A DNA stretch of 64,000 nt from contig WION01000152.1 of NCBI GenBank assembly GCA_015039365.1, positions 1-64,000 of the forward strand, in the 5' to 3' direction. The position numbers and the translations under genes were made by a program. How positions within the stretch are numbered: position 1 is the first letter of the stretch; the number at the start of each line of letters is the position of its first letter. Below are positions 22,601 through 30,928 of this stretch, one piece after another. The stretch is from Amanita rubescens (taxonomy: Eukaryota; Basidiomycota; Agaricomycetes; Agaricales; Amanitaceae). Below the pieces are notes generated by a model. The model saw nothing but the letters and a program-made list of their open reading frames with translations. It had not been told where the DNA came from and did no database searches.

Positions 22601-23266
22601 AGCTGGTGTATATCGTGCGATAGTTACTTGGTCGTATTCGTCTTCTGACCAGCTTCCTATATCCTCAAATGTATGCGTGTTCCATCTGTGATCTGTCATC
22701 TGTGATCCTTTGTGTGACATCAAATATCCGATGACGAGATCTTCTTCCCTTTCAGGCATAGCTATTCTGTCAATCCGTTGACAGATGCTCCGAAGTGATG
22801 CCTTGATCTTATCCTGTTCAGAGTCTCGGAACTCTAGAGTCTTTTCCTTCCAGTTTACGTCAGGGTTATGCTTCTCTAACCAAGGAAGCCCCAGTATGAC
22901 CGTTTGTTTTCCTATTGCTGATACGTAAAACCATTCAGTCATGCGTTTTCCATTCATTTCGAAGGTGATTAGACATTGTTCATCAATTTCTCCTTCTTTG
23001 TTTATGGTGCCATCGACGTTATAAACTCTAATTGGTCGTAGAGTTTTTCGTTTTCTCCATTTGTGTGCTATCCTTTTGTCGATAAATATCCCTTCGGCTC
23101 CGCAGTCGACAAGGGCAACGAGGTTTTCAGTGTTGTTTTCAGTTTCAACTTTGATAGGGACAGATAATCTTCGTTTTGAAATAGATTGTACTGTTACATG
23201 AGATATATCGAGAGTTGAATCTGGTGTATCTGAGACTTCATCCACTGTCATGAGTCCCACTGTCAA
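19655..23266 (-). CDS. Ty3 Pol: protease, RT, RNase H, integrase, chromodomain
   Basis: 1203 codons are open. Domains in order: aspartic protease LVALVDCGAEGIFID (Cys for the usual Ser/Thr after the catalytic Asp); reverse transcriptase with YMDDMLIH; RNase H with LQTDASDRAIGAVL; integrase zinc finger (H..H..C-x2-C, GCTACQQMK); catalytic core with MDFITDLP, ISDRGPQFAS and FHPQTDGQTER; C-terminal chromodomain FLVKWKGYDTSENTWEPE. All key acidic residues are present. It lies in the -1 frame relative to gag with a T5 run at the junction, so a -1 shift is plausible; the first in-frame ATG is a few codons inside. Confidence 0.96.
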   Translation of the reverse strand: MTVGLMTVDEVSDTPDSTLDISHVTVQSISKRRLSVPIKVETENNTENLVALVDCGAEGIFIDKRIAHKWRKRKTLRPIRVYNVDGTINKEGEIDEQCLITFEMNGKRMTEWFYVSAIGKQTVILGLPWLEKHNPDVNWKEKTLEFRDSEQDKIKASLRSICQRIDRIAMPEREEDLVIGYLMSHKGSQMTDHRWNTHTFEDIGSWSEDEYDQVTIARYTPAQQMEHKYHQTEEVYTLPPEYSAWKDVFEKKASERFPESRSWDHQIELRDDFIPKRGKIYPLSPKQQNTLDEWIKEHVEKGYIRPSKSPQASPFFFVEKKEAQKLRPCQDYRYLNEYTKPNAYPLPLISDLMIKLKDSEYFTKLDIRWGYNNVQIKESDRWKAAFITNRGLFEPNVMFFGLRNSPATFQAMMDDYFRDFTEKGWLVIYMDDMLIHARTKEELEIRTKQVLERLQKHDLYLKLEKCKFAAKEVDFLGTVISKNTIKMDPIKLAGIRDWPTPSTVKQVRSFLGFGNYYRRFIFGFAHLARPLHDLTKKNKLWTWTAECQVAFDLLKERFTSAPVLMMPDVNKPFILQTDASDRAIGAVLMQKDDNGDLHPCGYLSHALTPTETRWQIYDRELFAIYYALYNEWRYLLEGAEHPVIIHCDHKNLLYYREPQRLTNRQARWWNDLSRFNIKLTHIPGAKLIIADALSRRPDHMTKDEPEELITMLPKELFVRTIAEDLRDRAMEITVKDDFAQSIKKCLKEKGVPPLRTALSDWTLDDELILYKGKSFIPPDTDLRRDIIRDFHESPTSGHPGFFKTLALLKEHYWWPLMSKMVKQFIDGCTACQQMKSNTHPTAAPLMPIKSHAHRPFQQITMDFITDLPISNGFDSIFIVVDQGLTKGVILMPCNKTITANETADLYIRNVFKNFGLPDTMISDRGPQFASHVFNGIMDSLKIKHKMSTAFHPQTDGQTERYNAELEAYLRIFCAYEPDTWNKMIPIAQFAHNSRTHEALKQSPFQLMYGTSPVALPLVSNKTNTPTADNRINFLFRAREEALAAHDLARAKMMERTTRKTKPFKVNDKVWLESRNLKIPYQSRKLAPKREGPFSIKEVLGPVTYRLTLPRQWKIHNVFHAALLTPFKETSFHGITETRPPPDLIEGEKEYEVEALLAHRKFRGKLQFLVKWKGYDTSENTWEPENNLTHMEDLLLEYKRRRKL

Positions 23267-24321
23267 AAATCCTCGTTATCATCGGCAAGAGATAGTAATA
23301 GATCATTCTTTTCGTCGGTTGACATCCCTTTCATCAGCGCTCGGATGTTCTTGGTGTAATTTGGTTTAGACTCTCGGACTTCTTCTTCTTCCCAATTTCC
23401 GTCACCATCATTTGATGTGGCTCGAATGTGACGTTTGGGCGTGAATCCTCTTTTCCTTCCTCCTTTAAATCGGCCTTTCCCTTTGTTTCTTTTCTTCTTC
23501 GGGCATTGCCCTGACATGTGTCCTTTGATTCCGCAGATGAAACATAAACTGTCTTTGATGTAGCGTTCTCTTTCTTCTTTGGACATAGATCTGATCATAA
23601 GTTCTAACTCCGGGTCTTCTTCTTGTTCTAGAAATTTATGATCGATCTGCATAGCCCATGATTCGTCGTTATGAGAGGATGATGAATGACCATTTCCAGA
23701 TCGGGGGGAGTAAGCGTATGAACGGGTTCGGATGTTGTCGAGTTTGATAGCAATGTCGTACCAATCTTGTAATGTTTTTGGGTTCATGAGCATCGCCTTT
23801 TCGAACTCGGGTGCTGTAAGTCCTTTTCCGAACATATGGAATGCTGCTTCTCCTTCGATTCCTGCTTTCGTGATTTGTTCCTTGAACTGATTGACATAAT
23901 TAGGCAAGGTCATCTGTTTCTTTCCTTTCATGGACGATCTGTTCTGTAGATTGAGAATTTTCGTGTATGCATTTCCGCTTGGATCAACTTCTCCCCAATC
24001 TGTCAAGAATGATAGTTTGAATGCTTCCCAGTCATCGAATAAAGCGGGTCTTGTGACGCCTCCTTCTACGGTAGCGCGTGATTTTCGTAACTCCGCTAAT
24101 TTATTCTTTTTCCATTGTCTAGCTCCATCTGAGATCTTATTCAGGGCAGCAAGGATCTTTAAACGGTCTGTATTCATCCGTTCAGGATTCATGTCAAAGA
24201 AGATTTCGATATCTTCTATGAACGTATTGGCATCCTTTCGCTTCCCTTTGAATTCAGGGAGATCTCCGATGAGACTAGGGGTTCGTGGGTTGGGTATGGG
24301 GTCTGTACTTCCTCCAGACAT
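23263..24321 (-). CDS. Ty3 Gag (352 aa from first ATG; frame open further upstream)
   Basis: Capsid-like region (FKGKRKDANTFIEDIEIFFD, then LNKISDGARQWKKNKL) followed by one CCHC zinc knuckle, CFICGIKGHMSGQC, and a basic stretch. The same frame stays open upstream to 25005, about 228 more codons including LTERWIASETQEFVPNEYF and acidic/proline-rich sequence, but without ATG. The real Gag may therefore be near 580 residues, using a non-ATG start or a spliced leader. Stop TGA at 23265-23263. Confidence 0.9.
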   Translation of the reverse strand: MSGGSTDPIPNPRTPSLIGDLPEFKGKRKDANTFIEDIEIFFDMNPERMNTDRLKILAALNKISDGARQWKKNKLAELRKSRATVEGGVTRPALFDDWEAFKLSFLTDWGEVDPSGNAYTKILNLQNRSSMKGKKQMTLPNYVNQFKEQITKAGIEGEAAFHMFGKGLTAPEFEKAMLMNPKTLQDWYDIAIKLDNIRTRSYAYSPRSGNGHSSSSHNDESWAMQIDHKFLEQEEDPELELMIRSMSKEERERYIKDSLCFICGIKGHMSGQCPKKKRNKGKGRFKGGRKRGFTPKRHIRATSNDGDGNWEEEEVRESKPNYTKNIRALMKGMSTDEKNDLLLSLADDNEDF

Positions 24322-25096
24322 TCTTGGTGATGGTGGGGGTGATGGATCTCTGCGTGGTGGAGTTGGATCGGGTTTAGGTTCGTCTACTTCGATTCTGTCA
24401 GAGTCAAACGGGTCTTCTTCGTCCTTTTCTTCTTTAGGGTTCGAAGGACCTGGTTCGGGATTGGTCGGTTGTTGGGCAGGTGTTGGTGTCGTTCCAACTG
24501 AAAGGTCACTGAGAAAATCAAGAGATAGATCGGGTTTTTGATCTGTATCTTCTTCTTTCTCGGATTCACTATCGTTTAGGCCAAAATTTGCTTTCTTTTT
24601 GCCTTTTGTAGTTGTTTGTATGGAAAGGAGAGTTCTCGGTCTTAAGTTCTCTGGTAGAGCGTCAACAGTCCCTTTTATCCAAGTGGGGGTGTTGAAGTAT
24701 TCGTTAGGGACAAATTCTTGTGTTTCGGATGCTATCCAGCGTTCTGTAAGGTGATCGAATCTGATGTGCTGTTCCTGAAGATATAGATCTGCGAAATAAT
24801 AATATGATTCGTTCGGAGGTCTAGTTTCTTTTTGTGGTATCCAGAATTCTTGTTCTTTAACTGGATTTCCTCCTAAATCTTCCCAGATTCGTTTTGCACC
24901 GTTTAATCTGACGTAGTATCCGTCAAGAACGTAATTCCCTTTACGATCTCGTGTAGCTCTGTTTGGTGGAGCTCTCCAATCCGTTTTGACAACGTGGCCA
25001 GTAACCTATGGGCTGGCTTTCCGGAAGTTCGTCGAAGTGTATGTTATCAAATGCCAATGAATCGATGTTCAGGCTTATTGATAAGTTCGACTTAAT

Positions 25097-25550
25097 TGTT
25101 ACGAACTCGTTAATCTCAACCTAAGTTGCAACGGCAACTCTAGTCACGATTACAAGTCTTAAGTCAAACGTTAAGATTATAAGTTCAATACTAAGTCAAG
25201 ACGTTGACTTAGAATCTGAGGACGATTGTGGTAGATGAGTTTTAAGAGCAAGGTTATATTGTCAGACGACAATAAACAGCTAAGTCGAACTTAGGGTTCG
25301 ACTCTAGAATACATGCGGTACTTATACTAGCAAGTACAATGAGACGTACTAATTAATGTATAAGGGTAAGTACGAAAGTAAGTATAAAGACGGCGTCATA
25401 TGTGGAACAAGGGATGGTATAAGAAAGGGAACGAGTTAGTCCGTATGAATCGAGCATAAGGAGAGCGATGAATAAGGTATGCATGAAGAAAATAGACATG
25501 TCCGACGTATCATGTAAGCATAATGCGGGAGTCCGTACCGTGTTGTAACA
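25097..25550 (-). repeat. 5' LTR of the Ty3 element
   Basis: A 454-bp LTR carrying the promoter for the minus-strand element, bounded like the 3' LTR and followed outside by the CCTTG duplication. I could not pick out an unambiguous tRNA primer-binding site just downstream. Confidence 0.94.
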
Positions 25551-25555
25551 CCTTG

Positions 25556-26246
25556 CCGCCACCAGGTTTAGTCCATTGATGGTTGGCAGGCGCAATGATC
25601 TGGAACCATTCCGGATGAAAGGGATGCCTCGGGAGAGACGGGGCATACGGGCTCAGATGTATAATATTCGTTGCTACGCACAGCCCAGGCGTAATCAACG
25701 CATTTCGTTACCAAGCGTTGAAAACATGTAAAAGTTCTGCCATGAGATCTTTTTAAATCTCTTTTTCGAAGCAAGTTCGCCGTCCTGTCTCCTTATCGTT
25801 TTGAATCAGCGCTCCCCGACGACCTGGACCTGAAATAGGAATAGCACCTGACGGACGTTGATAGTCGTGAACCGAGCCCTTTATCCTGTTTGAGAAAGAG
25901 TGTGGCAGGCCGTGGTGAGGTTGTATCAGTGTGCTTGAAACTGTAGCTCCTTGAGCGCATGGTCCAGCCGAAGAACTGGATTGGGAACATGGATTTACTG
26001 AGCGGAGTTGAGGTAGATGGTATATGACGAGAATGCCGCCCGAATTGGCTAAGCAGAACGTTGAAAGCCTTGCTACACGCCAATATTGACAACCTTGGAG
26101 TTGGTGAACTATAGATTGGAATAGCTGCCGTATACAGTTTTGATCAACGACTTTTGGATTTTGCCGTGGGGACAGAAATAGGAAAGCCTTACCACTTCAA
26201 GGTCTCGAATATGCTGTATCGCGGATGGACCGAAGCGTGATTCGGG
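25556..26246. other. Spacer between the Ty3 element and kinase pseudogene
   Basis: The first ~145 bp hold an open minus-strand stretch that continues in frame across the retrotransposon insertion (see findings). The remainder has no recognised coding content. Confidence 0.35.
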
Positions 26247-27264
26247 TTGTGGAGTGACATACCTCCAACAATGGAAACCAGCCTCCCAGATCTCCCTTTT
26301 ACGAATTATGGAGACGCAGAACTCCGTCCCAATGCTCCCCACAGTATTGACAAAACAACTCCTCGGAACTATCCTATGACTGATCTTGAGGCCCTCATGC
26401 ATTGGACCTCCTTCCCTGATGACATCGACCAAGTCATCCAATCTGCAACCATCCACGCTAATTTGCCTCCTACTCCGTTCAGTCTCAATATCTCAACAAA
26501 CTCAAGATTCGTGGAAAGCGAACAGAAGCTTCAGTATCACGCAATAGTCGCATTGCACGAGGGGGTCGAACAGGTGTTGGAGATGTTTGGGGTGAATGGA
26601 TGGCTTGCCATGCGGCCAGGCGGCGGGAATACTGCGATTGTAGGAGATCCGGATTTCTCATGGGTCATGGGCGGCCCTCAGGCCGCACATGGGCCAGTGC
26701 ACCCGAAACTCGTCGTATGGTGTCTCGGTCATCACATGCGTATTCGCTAAATCTCGCTGGTGTTATAGGTTGAGTACAAAGCTTGGTGGTCTGTGGATTT
26801 GGTGATGGAGAATCTTTTCGGCGCCTTCGATGCCACTCGTCATGACGCCCCCAGTACACGATCCTTACACGCTCTCGAACAAACTTATGGATATATGGCC
26901 AGTTCAACGATACCAAGTTTGGTATCCTTTCCAATTGGAAACGTGCCTTGTTCCTGCGCCGTGCCGAAACACCAGATGGTAAGACCCTTGAATATTACCT
27001 CGTCGAACTGGATGGACCTCTCTCGATGCTGAAAGCGTGGGTCGGCATGGTGTTGCTTGCAAACGGGTTCTATGCGTCCGCTACCCATCCTGCGCCGCCC
27101 TCGGGTCGGCATTTCAGAGTCACGAAGGCTGCCCGCGAGGAAAGGGAGGCACCTGTTGCCAACGCTGCAGAATACCACATGCGGCCTGTCGATGGTGAAT
27201 ACCAGCGCCTCCCTATAGACTTTCACCTATGCCACTTTGACATCAGCTCTGCTCGCCGTGGATC

Positions 27265-28691
27265 GCATCAGCAAAACTCCATTTTGGCTTATGGACTTAG
27301 GTGCACTTAAGCACTTTGGCTGTTACTTACCACGTTACTTCACCACTTGTGTAAGCAAATACCTCTTATGTGCTTATAGGAGAAGCAAGACATTTAATAA
27401 GAGAGTGCTAAGTACGAGTACATTTGATAAGAACATTAAGTACAAGTAAGTTGCTAAGCATCTGACGAGTTCATCCATGTATAATTTCAAAGGCATTGTG
27501 ATCTGCGTACTGATTGATGTAGAATGCATCATATGTATCTAGTGAGTTATGATAGGTCAGATCCATGGAAACAAAGCCCTCGCCGAAGACAGGGATGAGA
27601 TGGGCACCCCGTATAACAGTGTCCAGGTGGATTATTTCCATACTTCGTGAACCATCAGGATTGTAGTCTCGATCAACGATTGACATCCCTGTGCGAGGAC
27701 ATGGTTCTGGGCGGGTTGTAAACCACTCAACAAGCACACAAGGGTATTGTCGCTTGTTACGGGTGAACGACATGAAGATAATGGCTCGCGCTACCTCCAT
27801 GCTTGCCATGCCACGAGCTGTCATATCTTTGGAGACAAAGAGACAGTCTCGACGAGAACCATGGTTCCGCCAGGAGGGAGCTGCTCGAATACGTTCATGA
27901 CGCCGTCCACCTTCACCAGAGTAGTCACTAGGGGCGTAAAATTCAGCTACAGCAGAATGAAAGACGTGGAAAGATCGTGGATCTGCGACAGGGAGCTCAT
28001 TCAGATGCACGTTATCAAGGGGAATTTCGGAGTCTGGGAACTGCTGCTGGTAAAGGAACTTGCCAATGAGGTGGGGAAGTTTAGGGATATTGATGTGTTC
28101 CGCAAGTTGATTTACCCGATTGGGATAACGGCGAGCTAGGTCATCTTGTAATCACTATCCTAGAACTACAGGAATCACGGACACACCGTACCTCGTGTCG
28201 TTGCTAGGTATACATCATGATCTACCTGACGGCCTGGCCCATTCACTATTTGGAGATCGTCGTCGGGTCCTATATATGCATTCCCACCCTGAATTTCCTC
28301 AACGTGACCTGGCAAGAGGGGTCTATCCAACAAGCCATGCATCTGGAGAAATGACCGGAATGCAGCCAGCTTTCCCAGACAGCCTTGCCCACAATGGCAC
28401 AGCATGCTCCCGATGATGTACGTGCGCTAGCTTACGAACCTGATAGTGAATAGATTAGAGTATTTCGTACTGAATAAATTGTGACTTTCGTTCACGCTTA
28501 TTGACTTCAAACAACGCTTAGCAGTTCCTTCAGTAAGATTTGAACACTTCGGTAAGATTCATGCACTTTATAAGCAAATGGATCTCATGAAATAAGTAAA
28601 TACTACTTCAGTCCTTATTATGCTTATTGACTTAGTGAAGTAAAATAAGCGACGGTAAGTACATTAAGCAATTATGGAGTTTTGCTGATGC
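27265..28691. mobile_element. 1.4-kb TIR element, deleted Plavaka-type transposon
   Basis: The left end GCATCAGCAAAACTCCAT (27265-27282) is mirrored at the right end (28674-28691), and both subterminal regions are AT-rich with many copies of TAAGTAC/AAGCAAAT-like words. It contains the C-terminal part of a minus-strand transposase and lacks the catalytic part, so it should be non-autonomous. It sits inside a kinase coding sequence. No convincing target-site duplication was found. Confidence 0.75.
27471..28405 (-). pseudogene. 3' part of a Plavaka-type transposase gene
   Basis: Two exons separated by an intron at about 28142-28190 read GLLDRPLLPGHVEEIQGGNA, ATTRDDLARRYPNRVNQLAE, SFHVFHSAVAEFYAPSDYSG, RAAPSWRN and AHLIPVFGEGFVSMDLTYHN, ending NQYADHNAFEIIHG. 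From memory this is the conserved C-terminal region of the large transposases of Plavaka elements in Agaricomycetes. The catalytic core is missing and there is no start, so it is an internally deleted copy. Confidence 0.72.
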
Positions 28692-29142
28692 GGGCGCTTG
28701 CATACTAAGGGCCCAACTGTCTGTCGGGGGAAATATGACCCAAGTTGTCTGCAAAATTGTCGATTATCACGCGCTATTCCGAAGTAGCAAATTCACTAGA
28801 AGATGAAGCCTGTGCCTACGCCGATCTAGAATACCTCCAAGGCGATGTGATCCCCAGAGTGCGCGGCTTTTACGAAGTTTGGGGGATGCTGCGTTTCCTT
28901 GCTTTAGAACCTGTCGGCGATGCCATTCCTGAGGACGAACCCGTTGACCACGCCCTTCGCATGAAGATGAGGACGGCTTTACAACGCGTTCACGATGCTG
29001 GATTTATCCATGGCGATATTGCACGTCGTAATTTTTGCAGGACAGAAAACAACAACATCTTCTTGGTGGACTTGGAGGGATCTCAACTCTCCGTGAACCC
29101 AGCTAATTTGATTCATGAAATGAATCAAGTAGATGAATTGTA

Positions 29143-30928
29143 ATTTACGTACCCCTGCTGAAGAACGCTTCAAACTCATCAATCAATTACGAGACGAAGC
29201 CCTGGCAGGCTCATTGGCATGTTTGCTGGCGCCATTCTCCTAGTCACTTAGATTATTTATTACACTACAAAGAAATGTCCCAGAGTTTAGCCAGAGTTCT
29301 CCTCAGGACCCGCCTATCATCCTCTTTTGTGATTCTTAAATTATTATTAGACGCCCTACCCTCTCGTAACTCGGACGAGGCCTTTCAAATGAATCTTGTC
29401 CACCAGGCACTTGAGCTCTTTTGCCCACCGGTCCCGGTGAGCAGGAAGTAGGGGGTGAACGAGTGATCGAGACTCCAGACTCGATATATTGCATCGCAAT
29501 AGCATACCACCCACCAGGAAGTCGTTCGAATTTCGAAAGCAAGAATCCATGGCGCATGACCTGAATTGGCACAAAATTCATGCAGCTCAATCGAATACCG
29601 TTGTATACCCGGACAATCAAGCTAGCCAAGCCTTGAAGCAGGACCAACAATCTCTTTTCAGTCTACTAATACGCCGCCTGTCTCGCTTGTACGGTTTTCC
29701 GGAACAACTTCAGTCCACGTTCGGAGAGATCATCGATCAGAACTCGTCAACAAGACGATGGATCTTCGGAAAATGATGTATGTGGATTACGTTTCGGGTG
29801 ACGTGAAGGTATTGGTTCCTTCACCTGGAAGCCAATTCGATTCGAAGGAGATGCAAGTGGATGATCCGAGGACTAAATCTCGAAAGTCGGTGACTGGGCC
29901 TATCATGTGCACGACGGCGATAGGGATTGCTCGGACGTGGTATATCCGGAGGCGTCAAGGAGATAGATGGGTCGACGAAGAGAATCTGCACCGGTTCGGC
30001 TTGACAACCGATACTGACCAAAAGGGCGATCAGAAGGGTATAGATTTCGCGTTGAACTTTATCGCCACTCATATCGGATAGCTGTCTAACGTCTATGTGT
30101 CATCTCTCTCCAGCGGCCTGCAACGGCTTGTTGCTCTATACCACGTCGAAGTTAGCAATGTAGTAGATTACAAGGGACGGAAGAACGCGTATGCGACGTT
30201 GAGAATCTCATGTTGAGATTCGTGACCACGGCCAAAAACCCACGCAGAGATGGCGGAGAAGCAGAGATGGGCAACGCCGCTCTGGAAAGCGAGGATACGG
30301 AAAGACTCGTCTTCTCTACCGACGGTTCGCTCGCCAATGACGCTAGCGGAATGCGTTGACTTGCAAGCGTTCCGTTTCTGCGGGGGATAAAGAGGGGGTT
30401 GTAGGAGGGGCGGGTTGTTCGATGGAGATTAACTGCGTAGCGGTTTGGTATATGGTAGAATTGAGGTCTTGTACCGTTTAACTAACGTCGGCCGCTGAGG
30501 CCTGGTCGGTCATGAACCTCTGATCAGGTAGCAGTGGTTGCGAGGTTAGTTCCGATGAGCCGGACCCATTAATATTAGTGGCACGCAGCGGTTTCGATAG
30601 AGCGCCAGAACGTGGTTTGGACCGTATACGAGGGCCCGAATGTATCTTCGATAGGTTATGAACTAAACGGACACAATCCAAGTCAAAATGCACCTTTTGA
30701 CGCGTCCTTGCGCACGTTGAATCATCTGCACCAAACTGTGAGACAAATCTGGCAAAACGCGCATCCTTGTAGCGGTATTGTGCCTTCGTGCACGTGAGAA
30801 CTTTCAGCTATATGCAAGCGGCAGACGTGTACGATGTTGCCGGCAGAATTGTTGATCGAGTCGCGATGACGTAGTGACGAGACGCGAATTCAAACTCAGA
30901 CTGTCGAGCCCTCCTTATAACTATCGCG
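29143..30928. other. Spacer with a kinase-like fragment, otherwise unassigned
   Basis: Apart from the minus-strand fragment at 29375-29640, only short open stretches occur (for example 107 codons on + at 29758-30081, and about 60 codons on + at 30612-30797). None shows a family I recognise or convincing splice structure. Confidence 0.35.
29375..29640 (-). pseudogene. Kinase-like fragment
   Basis: One frame reads IQVMRHGFLLSKFERLPGGW and YAIAMQYIES; after a frame break another reads LPAHRDRWAKELKCLVDKIH and LKGLV. In order this resembles the hinge and following helix of Agaricomycete short kinases, ending just before where the catalytic loop should be. Stops and frameshift indicate a relic. 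Confidence 0.42.

Larger units (their letters stand above)
17402..25550 (-). mobile_element. Complete Ty3-type chromovirus LTR retrotransposon
   Basis: An 8.15-kb element transcribed on the minus strand. Two 454-bp LTRs (17402-17855 and 25097-25550) appear identical and start/end TGTTAC...GTAACA. The 5-bp duplication CCTTG flanks it at 17397-17401 and 25551-25555. Reading order on the minus strand is 5' LTR, gag, pol (protease, RT, RNase H, integrase, chromodomain), a third ORF, a purine-rich stretch (GGGGAGAG, about 17860), 3' LTR. LTR identity, TSD and open frames indicate recent insertion. The chromodomain places it among chromoviruses. Confidence 0.95.
26247..29142 (+). pseudogene. Fungal protein-kinase-like gene, split by a transposon and frameshifted
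   Basis: The upstream part (26247-27264) carries IDQVIQSATIHANLPPTPFS, VALHEGVEQVLEMFGVNGWL, an intron at about 26718-26768, then VEYKAWWSVD and ALFLRRAETPDGKTLEYYLV. The downstream part (28692-29142) carries YADLEYLQGDVIPRVRGFYE, LALEPVGDAIPEDEPVD and the catalytic loop IHGDIARRNFC with VDLEGS. The two halves belong to one kinase family and are separated by the TIR element at 27265-28691. Independent frame breaks lie near 26898 (two extra nucleotides) and 28797, so the gene was dead or dying irrespective of the insertion. Confidence 0.75.

Noticed and set aside
23930..24541. 203-codon open frame on the plus strand
   Set aside because: It lies antisense to the retrotransposon gag and has the low-complexity Ser/Gly composition expected from the complementary strand.
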